A DNA stretch of 64,000 nt. Origin: Streptomyces sp. ADI96-02 (GTDB lineage: Bacteria > Actinomycetota > Actinomycetes > Streptomycetales > Streptomycetaceae). The notes under the pieces are model-generated. The model saw only the letters and a list, made by a program, of their open reading frames with translations, was not told the origin of the DNA and did no database searches. The position numbers and the translations under genes were made by a program. Positions within the stretch are counted from its first letter, which is position 1. Each line of letters begins with the position of its first letter. Shown here piece after piece: positions 25,987 through 35,838 of this stretch. The stretch spans positions 852,021 through 916,020 of the forward strand of contig NZ_ML123034.1 of the NCBI RefSeq assembly GCF_003846185.1. Direction: 5' to 3'.

Positions 25987-27779
25987 TGGCCGGAATTCTC
26001 CTCTTCGTACTGCCGCCGGTTGCGCTCGTGCTCCTCGTTCGTGACCGAGAACACCGTCTTGTCCTCGTTGATCGAGACGAAGTAGTACCAGGGGCCCGGC
26101 GTCGGGTTCATCGCCGAATGCAGGGCGTCGGCACCCGGGTTGCTGATCGGACCGGAGGGCAGACCGGCGATCTTGTACGTGTTGTACGGATCGTCGATCT
26201 TGCGCAGCTCGTCGACCGCTCCGATGTCCAGTCGGCTCTGGCCCTTGATGTAGTTGACCGTCGAGTCGAATTCCAGCCGCCCGACCGTCTCCATATTGCC
26301 TGGTCTGAGACGGTTGTAGACGACTCTGGAGACCTTGTCGAAGTCGTGCTTGTACTTGCCCTCGACCTGCACGAGGCTCGCCACGGTGATGAGCTGCCAG
26401 GGGTTCTCCAGGCCGAGCTTCCTCGCGTTGGCCTCCAGGTCGAGCCTGCCGTACTCCCGGTTGGCGCGCTTGACCATGCGCTTCAGCGCGTCCTCCGGCT
26501 TGGAGCCCTTGGCCACCGGGTAGGTCGCCGGGTAGAGGAAGCCCTCCAGCGGGTCCTTGATGTCCGGGTCGTTCTCGGCCCAGTCGGGCAGTCCCAGGGA
26601 CTCCGCCTTGGTCCTGGCGATCTCGGCGGTGGTGCCCTTCTTGAGGCCCAGCCGCTCGTCGATCTTCGCGTAGACGGTGACGTTGCGCGTGCCCTCGGGG
26701 ATCGACAGGGGGTTCTGGCTCTTCGGGTCGAGCATCAGCTCGACCGCGTTGGCCGCCGACATCTCCTTGTTGAGGAGGTAGACGCCCGCCTGGATGAACT
26801 TGCCCTTGGGATTCGCGTTCTGCGCCGAGACGAAGGCGCCGGCGGACTTGACGACGCCCTTCTTCCGCAGTGTGTTCGCGATGTCGTAGCCGAGCGCCCC
26901 TTCGGGGATCTCGACCTCGACCTGCCGGCCGCTGCCCATGCCCGTGTAGTCGGCGGGAGCGCCGAACTTGTTCTCCCAGAAGGTGTAGCCCACATAGGCC
27001 ACCCCTCCGACCCCGCCGACGAGCACGACGGAGACCACCAGGCAGGCGAAACCGCTGCGGCCCTTCTTCTTGCTCTTGCCGCGACGGTCGCCGCCGCCCC
27101 GGCCCGCGGGGCGCGGGTCCTCGTCGAGGCCGTCGTCCTCGCCCGGCTCGCGGCCGGCCGGCTCGTCCGCGCCCGTGAAGAAGGGGTGCGCCTCCTCCTG
27201 CGGGGCCTCCGGATCCCAGTCCGCCGCCCGGTCCTGCTGCTCCGCCGCGCTCTCGCGGCGGCCCGGCGGCTGCGGCGGCGGATAGGCGTCGGGGGTGCCG
27301 TAGTAGTCGTGGGACTCGCCGTATCCGGCGGGCTGGGGAGCGTACGGCTCCTGGGCCTGGGCGCCGTAGGGCATGGCGGCCTGCTGACCCGTGTCCCAGC
27401 CGCCGTCGTACGGCGGCTGGGCGGCGGGCTGCTGGGCGTACGGATCCTGCGCGCCGCCGCCGTACTGCTGCTGGTGCTGCTGACCGGGGTGGTGCGGCTG
27501 CTGGTGCTGCTGGTCGTACGGCTGCTGACCGGGGTGCTGCGGCTCGTGCGGCTGCCGGCCGTACCCGGTCTGGTCCTGCGGGTCGTACGGGATCTGATTC
27601 TGCTGGTCGTACGAGGGAACGCTCTGCCGGCCGTACGCGTCTTGCGGGTAGGACTGCTGCTGGTCGCCGTACTGACCTTGACCGTGGACAGCCTGGCGGC
27701 CGTCCCATCCCTGGTCCCCGTACAGGGGGTCCTCGGGATGCCACGGTTCAGAGCCGGGACCCCGGCCGTACTCAGTCAT
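25983..27779 (-). CDS. mltG: Endolytic murein transglycosylase MltG with long disordered N-terminus
   Basis: Cleaves nascent glycan strands at the membrane, setting glycan length. The 598-residue protein has a cytoplasmic low-complexity segment (1-242, rich in Gln, Tyr, Pro and Gly, then acidic and finally basic), one transmembrane helix (about 243-265), and an extracytoplasmic LysM-like plus YceG catalytic domain. The conserved Glu is E473 in ASLVQVEGK; the neighbouring Glu of the E. coli VEKE motif is Gln here, as usual in actinobacteria. AGGGG lies 4 nt before the ATG. The extra N-terminal region may bind other divisome or elongation proteins; that is inference. Confidence 0.95.
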
Positions 27780-27874
27780 CGATCCCCTAGAGCCGCGAGA
27801 CGACGTTCCGCCTCTTTGCTGTGCGGTGCTTGTTCGAACACCGTCGCATCGCGCGGAACGTTACCGTATCGCGA

Positions 27875-28360
27875 TCAGGCAACCACCTCGACGCCCTCAC
27901 CGGGAGGATTGCCTGACGCCCGTTCGGACTCCAGGGCGTTCTGGAGGATCACCACGGCGGCGGCCTGGTCGATGACGGAACGGCCCTTCCTCGACTTCAC
28001 GCCCGAGGCCCGCAGCCCCTGGCTCGCCGTCACTGTAGTCATCCTCTCGTCCACCAGACGCACCGGAACGGGCGCCACCGAGCGGGCGAGGACCTGGACG
28101 AACTCGCGGACCTTGGCGGCAGCGGGCCCTTCGCCCCCGCCGAGCGAACGCGGCAGGCCGACGATGACCTCGATCGGCTCGTACTCCTCGACGATGCCCG
28201 CCAGCCGCCGGTGGGCGGCCGGGACGTCACGTCCCGGCACGGTCTCCACCGGCGTGGCCAGGATCCCGTCGGGGTCGCACGAGGCGACCCCGATCCGGGC
28301 GTCCCCGACGTCGACGGCGATCCGTCGTCCGCGGCGCATGCGCGTCATCCCGCCCGTCAC
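27875..28360 (-). CDS. yqgF: Putative pre-16S rRNA nuclease / Holliday junction resolvase-like YqgF
   Basis: RNase H-fold protein implicated in 16S rRNA 5'-end maturation. The 161-residue protein has the first acidic residue in [10 protein letters not shown], the Glu of [10 protein letters not shown] and the Asp of [11 protein letters not shown]. The frame opens with GTG at 28360, overlapping the alaS stop as GTGA. ATG codons 5 and 8 codons in are alternative starts, the latter giving [12 protein letters not shown]. It is in the alaS-yqgF-mltG-aroE operon. Confidence 0.93.
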   Translation of the reverse strand: MTGGMTRMRRGRRIAVDVGDARIGVASCDPDGILATPVETVPGRDVPAAHRRLAGIVEEYEPIEVIVGLPRSLGGGEGPAAAKVREFVQVLARSVAPVPVRLVDERMTTVTASQGLRASGVKSRKGRSVIDQAAAVVILQNALESERASGNPPGEGVEVVA

Positions 28361-31026
28361 GCCGTCTCGGTGACGAGGCGTTCGACGGCGGCGACGGCGG
28401 CGCCGACGGCGTCCGGGTCGGTGCCGCCGCCCTGGGCGACGTCGGGCTTGCCGCCGCCGCCGCCGCCGAGCGTCTTGGCGGCCGTGCGGACCAGGTCGCC
28501 GGCCTTGAGACCGCGCTCACGGGCGGCCTCGTTGGTGGCGATGACCGTCAGCGGGCGGCCGTTTGCCGTGGTGAACAGCGCCACGACGGCCGGCCGGCCG
28601 CCCTGGATCCGCCCGCGCACGTCCAGGACCAGCTTGCGCAGGTCGTCGGCGGAGGTGCCGTCCGGGACCTGGCCGGTGACCAGGGCGACGCCCCGGACGT
28701 CCTTGGCGGACTCGACGAGTCCGGCGGCGGCTTGCAGGACCTTCTCCGCGCGGAACTTCTCGATCTCCTTCTCGGCGTCCTTGAGCTTGCCGAGCATGCC
28801 CGCGATCTTCTCGGGCAGCTCCTCGGGACGGCCCTTGACCAGCTCCTGGAGCTGGGCGACGACCGTGTGCTCCTTGGCCAGGAAGTTGTACGCGTCGACG
28901 CCGACCAGGGCCTCGATGCGGCGCACTCCGGAGCCGATCGAGGACTCGCCGAGCAACTTCACCAGTCCCAGCTGGGCGGTGTTGTGGACGTGCGTGCCGC
29001 CGCACAGCTCCTTGGAGAAGTCGCCGATGGTGACGACCCGGACCCGCTCGCCGTACTTCTCGCCGAACTCGGCGATGGCGCCCTGCTTCTTGGCCTCGTC
29101 GATGGACATGACCTCGGCCTGGACGTCCAGTTCGCGCGCCAGGACCTCGTTGATCTTCTGCTCGACGTCGGTGAGGACCGTGCCGGGCACGGCGGCCGGC
29201 GAACCGAAGTCGAAGCGGAAGCGGCCCGGGGAGTTCTCCGAACCGGCCTGGGCGGCGGTCGGGCCCAGGGCGTCGCGCAGCGCCTGGTGGGTGAGGTGGG
29301 TGGCGCTGTGGGCGCGGGCGATGGCGCGCCGGCGGGTGCCGTCGATCGAGGCCAGGACCGAGGACCCGACCGTCACCTCGCCGACCTGGACGACGCCCTT
29401 GTGGACGTGGACGCCGGGGACCGGCTTCTGGACGTCGCGGACCTCGATGACGGCGCCGGTGTCGACGCGGATGCGGCCGGTGTCGGCGAGCTGGCCGCCG
29501 CCCTCGGCGTAGAAGGGGGTGCGGTCCAGGACGACCTCGACCTCGTCGCCCTCGGTGGCGGCGGGCGAGGGAACGCCGTCGACCAGCAGGCCGACGATGG
29601 TGGACTCGCCCGAGGTGCTGGTGTAGCCGGTGAACTCGGTGGCGCCGGCGGTGTCGGCGACCTCGCGGTAGGCGGACAGGTCGGCGTGACCGGTCTTCTT
29701 GGCGCGGGCGTCGGCCTTGGCCTTGTCGCGCTGCTCCTGCATGAGGCGGCGGAAGCCGTCCTCGTCCACGGACAGGCCCTGTTCGGCGGCCATCTCCAGG
29801 GTCAGGTCGATCGGGAAGCCCCAGGTGTCGTGGAGCAGGAACGCCTTGTCGCCGGCGAGGACGTGGCCGCCGGCGGCCTTCGTCTCGGTGACGGCGGTCT
29901 CCAGGATGTTGGTGCCGCCCTTGAGGGCCTTGAGGAAGGCGGCCTCCTCGGCGAGCGCGACCGTCTCGATGCGCTTGCGGTCGGTGATCAGCTCGGGGTA
30001 CTGCTGCCCCATCGTGTTGATCACGACGTCGACCAGGTCCCGGACGACCGACCCGGTGGCTCCCATCAGCCGCATGTTGCGGATGGCGCGGCGCATGATG
30101 CGGCGCAGCACGTAGCCGCGGCCCTCGTTGCCCGGAGTGACGCCGTCGCCGATGAGCATCACCGACGTGCGGATGTGGTCGGCGACGACGCGGAGCGAGA
30201 CGTCGGTGCCCCGGTCGGCGCCGTAGCGGATGCCGGTCAGCTCGGTGGCCCGGTCCATGACCACGCGCAGGGTGTCGGTCTCGTACATGTTCTGCACGCC
30301 CTGCAGGATCATGGCGAGGCGTTCGAGGCCGAGACCCGTGTCGATGTTCTGCGACGGGAGGTCGCCGAGGATCGGGAAGTCCTCCTTGCCGTCGCCGGCG
30401 CCCCGCTCGTACTGCATGAAGACGAGGTTCCAGATCTCCACGTACCGCTCGTCGTTGACGGCGGGGCCGCCCTCGACGCCGAACTCCGGGCCGCGGTCGT
30501 AGTTGATCTCGGAACAGGGGCCGCAGGGGCCGGGTACGCCCATGGACCAGAAGTTGTCCTTCTTGCCCAGGCGCTGGATGCGCTCGGCGGGGACGCCGAT
30601 CTTGTCGCGCCAGATCTGCTCGGCCTCGTCGTCGTCCAGGTAGACCGTGATCCACAGGCGCTCGGGGTCGAGCCCGAAGCCGCCGTCCTCGACGGAGTTG
30701 GTCAGGGCCTCCCAGGCGTACTGGATGGCCCCTTCCTTGAAGTAGTCCCCGAAGGAGAAGTTGCCGCACATCTGGAAGAAGGTGCCGTGCCGCGTGGTCT
30801 TGCCGACCTCTTCGATGTCCGGCGTGCGCACGCACTTCTGCACGCTGGTGACGCGCGGGGCGGGCGGCTTGACCTCACCGAGGAAGTACGGCTTGAAGGG
30901 GACCATGCCGGCGGGGACCAGCAGCAGAGTCGGGTCGTCCGCGATGAGCGACGCCGAAGGGACGACGGTGTGACCGCGCTCCTCGAAGAAGCTCAGCCAG
31001 CGGCGGCGGATTTCAGCCGACTCCAT
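28357..31026 (-). CDS. alaS: Alanine-tRNA ligase
   Basis: Charges tRNA-Ala and edits mischarged Ser/Gly. The 889-residue protein has the class II catalytic core at the N-terminus ([15 protein letters not shown] onward), an editing domain with zinc-binding motifs HSATH and CGGTH, and a C-terminal C-Ala domain ending in a Gly-rich [15 protein letters not shown], the DHHA1 signature. The ATG overlaps the stop of the upstream DUF6167-like gene by 3 nt. Confidence 0.98.
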   Translation of the reverse strand: MESAEIRRRWLSFFEERGHTVVPSASLIADDPTLLLVPAGMVPFKPYFLGEVKPPAPRVTSVQKCVRTPDIEEVGKTTRHGTFFQMCGNFSFGDYFKEGAIQYAWEALTNSVEDGGFGLDPERLWITVYLDDDEAEQIWRDKIGVPAERIQRLGKKDNFWSMGVPGPCGPCSEINYDRGPEFGVEGGPAVNDERYVEIWNLVFMQYERGAGDGKEDFPILGDLPSQNIDTGLGLERLAMILQGVQNMYETDTLRVVMDRATELTGIRYGADRGTDVSLRVVADHIRTSVMLIGDGVTPGNEGRGYVLRRIMRRAIRNMRLMGATGSVVRDLVDVVINTMGQQYPELITDRKRIETVALAEEAAFLKALKGGTNILETAVTETKAAGGHVLAGDKAFLLHDTWGFPIDLTLEMAAEQGLSVDEDGFRRLMQEQRDKAKADARAKKTGHADLSAYREVADTAGATEFTGYTSTSGESTIVGLLVDGVPSPAATEGDEVEVVLDRTPFYAEGGGQLADTGRIRVDTGAVIEVRDVQKPVPGVHVHKGVVQVGEVTVGSSVLASIDGTRRRAIARAHSATHLTHQALRDALGPTAAQAGSENSPGRFRFDFGSPAAVPGTVLTDVEQKINEVLARELDVQAEVMSIDEAKKQGAIAEFGEKYGERVRVVTIGDFSKELCGGTHVHNTAQLGLVKLLGESSIGSGVRRIEALVGVDAYNFLAKEHTVVAQLQELVKGRPEELPEKIAGMLGKLKDAEKEIEKFRAEKVLQAAAGLVESAKDVRGVALVTGQVPDGTSADDLRKLVLDVRGRIQGGRPAVVALFTTANGRPLTVIATNEAARERGLKAGDLVRTAAKTLGGGGGGKPDVAQGGGTDPDAVGAAVAAVERLVTETA

Positions 31027-31400
31027 CAGTGGTCCTCATTCCGGTTGTTCGAGTTGGAGGGGAGCGTGCGGCGGGCGGGCCGGTTCTTCGCGGACCCTGC
31101 CCTCTTCGCGTGCGGTGCGGGCCGGGCCGCCTCGACGGCGAAGTGGCGCTGTACGGGGAGTTCGGGGTCGACGGGTGCGTCGAGGCCCAGGGCTCCGCCC
31201 AGTTCGGCTTCGCGACGGACCATGCCTTCGCGGACGTCCAGGGCGAAGTCCTTGAGCTTGTGCCCCGTCTCGATCGCCTTGTCGGCGGCCTGCGCCGCCA
31301 GGCTCTCGGGGGTCAGCTGCTTGATCTTGCGGTTGACCTTGGTGGTGGCCCAGACGCCGGCGGCTGCGCCGGCGGTGAACCAGAAGGTGCGGCGGAACAT
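31026..31400 (-). CDS. Small membrane-associated protein of the alaS operon (DUF6167-like)
   Basis: A 124-residue protein of unknown function, always found just upstream of alaS in Streptomyces. A short hydrophobic N-terminal segment (5-20, [16 protein letters not shown]) is followed by a charged helix (about 24-68) and a basic, probably disordered C-terminus. It overlaps alaS and follows the DUF948 gene by 7 nt, so all are cotranscribed. Confidence 0.85.
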   Translation of the reverse strand: MFRRTFWFTAGAAAGVWATTKVNRKIKQLTPESLAAQAADKAIETGHKLKDFALDVREGMVRREAELGGALGLDAPVDPELPVQRHFAVEAARPAPHAKRAGSAKNRPARRTLPSNSNNRNEDH

Positions 31401-31407
31401 CGCTGGA

Positions 31408-31878
31408 TCAGTCCTTCTGTCCGCGGGAGCTTCGGCGGTCGCGCTTGCGTCCGCGCGCGGACGGTACGGTCCGGCCGACGATCACCGTACGCCGGTCGGC
31501 GGAACGGTCGCGGGCCGGCTCCGGCTCGGGCGCGGTGCGGCGGCCGAGCGCCTGCCGTACGCCGTAGCCGAACGCGGCGACCTTGACGAGCGGTCCGCCG
31601 AAGGTGGAGGCGACGGTGGTCGAGAGCGCGGAGGCGTTGGAGGTGACCTCCTGCACGTCGGTGGCGATGGCGTCGACCTTGTCGAGCTGGGTCTGCGCGG
31701 ATCGCACCGTCGCCGAGGCGTCGGCCAGCAGCGGGACGGCCTGCTCGGTCACGTCCGCCACGAGCTTGGTGGTCGCCCTGAGCGTCTGGGCCAGCCTCAC
31801 CAGCACCACGGCGAGGAACGAGACCAGGATCGCCCAGAAGACGGCCACCAGGATCCCGGCCACCTCTCCACCGGACAC
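31408..31878 (-). CDS. DUF948-family membrane protein
   Basis: A 156-residue protein with an N-terminal transmembrane helix (about 5-27, AGILVAVFWAILVSFLAVVL) and a coiled-coil-like helical region (32-105) resembling bacterial chemotaxis-like or methyl-accepting linker helices, then a basic tail. The GTG at 31878 gives MSGGEVAGILVAVFW. A longer frame to 32085 would cover the divergent promoter region and is rejected. It heads the run into alaS; its role is unknown. Confidence 0.85.
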   Translation of the reverse strand: MSGGEVAGILVAVFWAILVSFLAVVLVRLAQTLRATTKLVADVTEQAVPLLADASATVRSAQTQLDKVDAIATDVQEVTSNASALSTTVASTFGGPLVKVAAFGYGVRQALGRRTAPEPEPARDRSADRRTVIVGRTVPSARGRKRDRRSSRGQKD

Positions 31879-32044
31879 TGTGCACCGCTCTCTGCTCGTC
31901 GCTCGGCCCCCTGCGGGGCTCGTCTCCGTTCGGTCACGGCCGGCCGCTGCGCGCGTACGGTCGTCGTCCCCCGAGCCTATCGCGCCGGGCATCTCCTCCC
32001 CTACCGCATTCACCGGGGTCCGGAGGGCAGTTGGCCCGAGGAGA

Positions 32045-32074
32045 TTGTACGGAGAGCTGCCAAGCCAGTACTCT
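32045..32074 (+). promoter_or_regulatory. Probable promoter giving a leaderless STAND-ATPase transcript
   Basis: TTGTAC (32045-32050) and TACTCT (32069-32074) are 18 nt apart. The -10 box ends 9 nt before the ATG at 32084, and there is no Shine-Dalgarno, so the mRNA would begin at or close to the start codon. Confidence 0.5.
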
Positions 32075-32083
32075 GCGTGTTTC

Positions 32084-34288
32084 ATGCGACGCCTTCAGCA
32101 CCGCTGCCCCGACCCCGGCGATCCCGACCCCCGCCCGGCCGCGACCCGCGGCAACCTCCCCGCGGAGCTGAACCGGTTCGTGGGGCGCGAGGACGAACTG
32201 GCCGAGCTGGCGCGGCTGCTGGAGCGGTCCAGACTCGTCACGGTCGCCGGAGTGGCGGGCGTCGGAAAGACCCGGTGCGCCACCCAGCTCGCCGGACTCC
32301 TGGAGAAACGGTACTGCCACGGGGTCTGGCTCGCCGAGCTCTCCGCCGTCCGCGACCCGGACCTGCTGGAGCACGCCCTGGTCGACGCCCTGGGACTGAC
32401 CGACCACTCCGGCCGGCCGCCGCGCTCCGTCCTGGCCGGCCACTTCGCCGAGCGCAGCGCGCTGCTGGTGCTCGACGGTTTCGAGCACCTCGTCGACGCC
32501 TGCGCGACGCTGGTGCGGGAGCTGCTGCGCCGGGCCCCGGGGCTCCAGGTGCTCGCCGCCGGCCGCCGCCCTCTCCAGGTGGACGGCGAACTGACGTACC
32601 CGCTCGCGCCGATGTCCGACGGGGACGCGGTGGAGCTGTTCACCGAGCGGGCCCGCGCCCTGGCCCCCCGCCGCCGGCCGACGGCCGCCGACGGCGCCGC
32701 CACCCTGGAACTGTGCCGCCGCCTCGACGGCATCCCGCTGGCCCTGGAACTGGCCGCGGGGCGGCTGCGCGCCCTCTCCGTGGACCAGGTGCTGCTGCGG
32801 CTGGACGACCGCTTCCGGCTGCTGACCGGCGGCAGCCGCGGCGCGCCGCCCCGCCATCAGACGCTGCGCACCGCGATCGGCTGGAGCCACGAGCTGTGCA
32901 CGCCGGAGCAGCGGCTGCTGTGGGCCCGCCTCTCCGTGTTCGCCGGGCAGTTCGACCTGGAGGCCGCCGAGTACGTCTGCGGCGGGCCGGACCTGCCGGC
33001 GGACTCGGTGCTGGACGCGCTGGAGGAGTTGCTCGCCCAGTCGGTGGTGGTGCGCGAGGACGGGGCCGCGGGCACGCGCTACCGGCTGCTGGACACGGTC
33101 CGCGAGTACGGGGCCGAGTGGCTGGCGGCCACCGGCGACGCCCAGCGGCTGCGGCGGCGTCACCGGGACTGGTTCCTGGGCCTGGCGACCTGGTGCGAGC
33201 TGGACTGGTTCAGCCCGCGCCAGGCGGAGGTGGCCGCGCGCGTCGACAGCGAGCTGCCGAACCTCCGCCGGGCGATGGAGTGTTCGATGGAGAGCCCGGA
33301 CGAGGTGCGTCTCGCGCAGTACCTGGCGGGCACGCTGTGGTTCTACTGGGCCGGCTGCGGACGGCTGTCGGAGGGCCGCCACTGGCTGGACCACGTACTG
33401 GAGGAACCGGCTCCGTCCGACGCGGCGCGGCTCAAGGTGCTCTGGGTGCTGGGTTACGTGGCCGTGCTCCAGGGGGACGCGGTCGGCGCGCTCCGCGCGC
33501 TCCAGGAGTGCCGCGAGGAGGCGGAGCGGTGCGGGGACGCGACGGCGATGGCGTACGCGGTGCACCGCACCGGCTGCCTGGCGATGGTCACGGACGACCT
33601 GCCGCGGGCCGAGGGGTTGCTGAGCGACGCGCTCGGCCGCTACCGGGAGATCGGCGAGCTGAACAGCAACGTGCTGATGGCGCGGGTCGAGCTGGCCATG
33701 ACGGTGGCCTTCCTCGGCGATCTGGAGGAGGCGGCGGCCGTCTGCGGCGAGGTCCGGGAGGTCTGCGAGGACCACGGCGAGCGGTGGACGCTGGCGTACG
33801 CGCTCTACGTCCTGGCCTACGCGGCGCTGCGGCGGGAGAGACCCGCTGAGGCCCGCACGATGCTCGGCGAGTGCCTGACCATCGGCCGGACCTTCAACGA
33901 CCTGACCGTCACCGTGCTCTCGCTGGAGCTGCTGGCGCTGGTGACGGCGGTGGAGGGCGACGCCCGGGAGGCCGCGGTGCTCCAGGGTGCGGCGGAGCGG
34001 GTCTGGCCGTCGGTGGGGCTGCCGCTGTTCGGCTCGGCGTACTTCGGACGGCCGCGGGCGGAGTGCGAGGGGCGGCTGCGCGCGGAACTGGGCGACACGG
34101 CGTACGAGGCGGGGCTGCGGGCCGGCAACCGGCTGGATCCGGACACCGCGGTCGACCGGGCGCTGGCCGGCGGCGGCGCGCGGCGACGCCTGGACCCGCC
34201 GGGGAAGCCGGCCGTCCTGCCGCCCGGGGCCACGCGAAGGCCCGCCGCCTCCCGGATGACAGGGAGGGGCGGGCCGGAGCGCTGGTGA
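32084..34288 (+). CDS. STAND-type (NB-ARC) ATPase with TPR repeats, AfsR/LuxR-like regulator lacking a visible DNA-binding domain
   Basis: A 734-residue protein. The NTPase module has Walker A GVAGVGKT (56-63), Walker B-type ALLVLDGFEH, and the winged-helix segment after GIPLALELAAGRL. The C-terminal half (about 430-680) is made of TPR-like helical repeats. Unlike AfsR there is no SARP domain at the N-terminus, and no LuxR helix-turn-helix is visible at the C-terminus, which ends in a Pro/Arg-rich tail. It probably acts as a nucleotide-switched signalling hub; partner and target are unknown. It starts without a Shine-Dalgarno and converges on rpsD; the last codons include the terminator stem. 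Confidence 0.85.
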   Translation: MRRLQHRCPDPGDPDPRPAATRGNLPAELNRFVGREDELAELARLLERSRLVTVAGVAGVGKTRCATQLAGLLEKRYCHGVWLAELSAVRDPDLLEHALVDALGLTDHSGRPPRSVLAGHFAERSALLVLDGFEHLVDACATLVRELLRRAPGLQVLAAGRRPLQVDGELTYPLAPMSDGDAVELFTERARALAPRRRPTAADGAATLELCRRLDGIPLALELAAGRLRALSVDQVLLRLDDRFRLLTGGSRGAPPRHQTLRTAIGWSHELCTPEQRLLWARLSVFAGQFDLEAAEYVCGGPDLPADSVLDALEELLAQSVVVREDGAAGTRYRLLDTVREYGAEWLAATGDAQRLRRRHRDWFLGLATWCELDWFSPRQAEVAARVDSELPNLRRAMECSMESPDEVRLAQYLAGTLWFYWAGCGRLSEGRHWLDHVLEEPAPSDAARLKVLWVLGYVAVLQGDAVGALRALQECREEAERCGDATAMAYAVHRTGCLAMVTDDLPRAEGLLSDALGRYREIGELNSNVLMARVELAMTVAFLGDLEEAAAVCGEVREVCEDHGERWTLAYALYVLAYAALRRERPAEARTMLGECLTIGRTFNDLTVTVLSLELLALVTAVEGDAREAAVLQGAAERVWPSVGLPLFGSAYFGRPRAECEGRLRAELGDTAYEAGLRAGNRLDPDTAVDRALAGGGARRRLDPPGKPAVLPPGATRRPAASRMTGRGGPERW
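34239..34275. terminator. Terminator hairpin for rpsD, inside the 3' end of the STAND gene
   Basis: GGCCCGCC (34239-34246) pairs with GGCGGGCC (34268-34275), and CCTCCC (34248-34253) pairs with GGGAGG (34262-34267), with an 8-nt loop. It is 31 nt after the rpsD stop and also lies in the last codons of the converging STAND gene. Confidence 0.7.
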
Positions 34289-34305
34289 GAGCGGCTGCGC
34301 CTGGA

Positions 34306-34920
34306 TCAGCGGGCGTAGTACTCGACGACGAGCTGCTCGTCGCAGATCACCGGGATCTCCTTGCGGTTCGGGTCCCGGTCCAGGCGGAAGGCCAGGGCCT
34401 TCAGGTTCACCTGGAGGTAGCGCGGGGTCTCACCGTCGGTGTCGTAACCACCCTCGCGGGCCACCTGGAAGGGGACCTTGGCGCGGCTGCGCTCGCGGAC
34501 CTGGACGATGTCGTCGGGGCGCACGCGGAAGGACGGCTTGTCGACCTTGCCGCCGTTGACCTCGATGTGGCCGTGGACGACCATCTGACGGGCCTGGTAG
34601 ATGGTGCGGGCGATGCCCGAACGCAGGACCAGGGCGTCGAGGCGGCGCTCGAGCTCGACGACCAGCGCCTCGCCCGTCTTGCCTTCGGCCTTCTTGGCGC
34701 GGTCGTAGGCGCGCGCCATCTGGCGCTCGCTGATGTCGTACTGCGCGCGCAGGCGCTGCTTCTCCAGCAGACGGACCTTGTAGTCCGAGTTCTGCTTGCG
34801 GCCACGGCCGTGCTCGCCCGGCGGGTACGGACGCGCTTCGAAGTACTTGACAGCCTTGGGCGTCAGGGCGATGCCGAGGGCACGCGACTTCTTGACCTTG
34901 GGACGCGACTGGTTAGGCAC
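34306..34920 (-). CDS. rpsD: 30S ribosomal protein S4
   Basis: Primary 16S rRNA-binding protein that nucleates the 30S body. The 204-residue protein has the N-terminal S4 region with [11 protein letters not shown] (30-40) and the S4 RNA-binding fold ([20 protein letters not shown] region). The four-Cys zinc knuckle of many S4 proteins is absent, so this is the zinc-free form. The start is GTG with GGAGG 10 nt upstream. It stands alone, not in the alpha operon, as in other Streptomyces, and is divergent from the DUF2470 gene; a DtxR-type iron box lies 24 nt upstream. Confidence 0.98.
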   Translation of the reverse strand: MPNQSRPKVKKSRALGIALTPKAVKYFEARPYPPGEHGRGRKQNSDYKVRLLEKQRLRAQYDISERQMARAYDRAKKAEGKTGEALVVELERRLDALVLRSGIARTIYQARQMVVHGHIEVNGGKVDKPSFRVRPDDIVQVRERSRAKVPFQVAREGGYDTDGETPRYLQVNLKALAFRLDRDPNRKEIPVICDEQLVVEYYAR

Positions 34921-34943
34921 GTTCTCCAGACCTCCGTTGTAGG

Positions 34944-34962
34944 TTAGGTTAGGCTTACCTTA
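34944..34962. promoter_or_regulatory. DmdR/IdeR (DtxR-family) iron box
   Basis: TTAGGTTAGGCTTACCTTA matches the 19-bp actinobacterial iron-box consensus TTAGGTTAGSCTAACCTAA at 17 positions. It lies 14 bp before the DUF2470 gene start and 23 bp before the rpsD start, so it could repress either gene under iron-replete conditions. Confidence 0.8.
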
Positions 34963-34976
34963 CTCAAGGAGATCGC

Positions 34977-35810
34977 ATGTCTCGCCCTGGGAACACCACT
35001 CACGTCACGGACAGCACAGACAGCGGCAGCACACCAGAAGGTGCTGCTACGACGGAAGGCCGATCTGATCGTGGTCAGCCGCGTCCCAGCGGGCTTGAAA
35101 ACACTCGGATGCCGTCAGCAGCCGAGCGCACACGAACTCTCGTACAGAGTACCTGCTCCGCGATGCTCGTCGTACCGGGCCTGGACCTGGCCCGTGCCGA
35201 GCCCCTGATTCCGGACAGCCGCAGCGTGGGGCCGGAGGGCGACGTCTTCCTGGAGTTCCCCGCGGACTCCCCGGCCGTGCGCGCCGCGACCCACGCCCAG
35301 GGCGACGAGCTGACCGCCGTGCTGGAGATCACGGACGTCGCTCCCGTCTCCGTACCGCACCGGATCCGGGCCCGCGCCCGGGTCTCGGGCTGGCTGACCG
35401 CCGTCCCCGGACTGGCCGAGCCCGGCCGCATGATGCTGCGCCTGGAGTTCGGCGAGGCGTACGTCGACGACCTCTGGGGCGAGCAGGACGTCGAACCGGA
35501 CGACTTCCGGGACGCCGCGCCCGATCCGCTCGTCACCCACGAGGCGGAGCTGCTCCAGCATCTGCACGCCGCCCACGCGGAGCAGGTGGGCACGCTCAGC
35601 ACCCTGCTCGGCGACCGCGCCACCGACGTCTGCCCGGCCCACCGGCCCTCCGCCGTGCCCGTCGCCCTGGACCGCTTCGGGCTGCGGGTCCGCTTCGTCG
35701 AGGACCGCGACTCGTGCTTCGACGCCCGCTTCGAGTTCCCGGAGCCGGTGCGCGACGTCACCGAGCTGCGGCGGGCGATGCACACCCTCTTCGAGGCCGC
35801 CGCGCACTGA
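34977..35810 (+). CDS. DUF2470-domain protein, iron-box controlled (HugZ-like heme protein family member)
   Basis: A 277-residue protein. The C-terminal ~100 residues (about 180-277, THEAELLQHLHAAHAEQV... CPAHRP) match the DUF2470 domain found at the end of HugZ-type heme oxygenases and related proteins. The middle part (about 55-150) resembles the split-barrel FMN-binding-like region of that superfamily, and the N-terminal 45 residues are Ser/Thr/Gly-rich. AAGGAGA lies 4 nt before the ATG. A near-perfect iron box overlaps its promoter, consistent with a role in heme or iron use under iron limitation. Enzyme activity is not established. Confidence 0.85.
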   Translation: MSRPGNTTHVTDSTDSGSTPEGAATTEGRSDRGQPRPSGLENTRMPSAAERTRTLVQSTCSAMLVVPGLDLARAEPLIPDSRSVGPEGDVFLEFPADSPAVRAATHAQGDELTAVLEITDVAPVSVPHRIRARARVSGWLTAVPGLAEPGRMMLRLEFGEAYVDDLWGEQDVEPDDFRDAAPDPLVTHEAELLQHLHAAHAEQVGTLSTLLGDRATDVCPAHRPSAVPVALDRFGLRVRFVEDRDSCFDARFEFPEPVRDVTELRRAMHTLFEAAAH

Positions 35811-35838
35811 GCCGGATACGCCGGATCCGGCCGCTCAG
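35807..35838. terminator. Bidirectional terminator overlapping the converging stop codons
   Basis: CTGAG-CCGGAT (35807-35817) pairs with ATCCGG (35825-35830) and CTCAG (35834-35838). It spans the stops of the DUF2470 gene and rarA. Confidence 0.55.

Noticed and set aside
28732..33849. Plus-strand open frame of 1705 codons
   Set aside because: It runs across alaS, the two small membrane genes and the STAND gene in a different frame. GC-rich frames stay open by chance.
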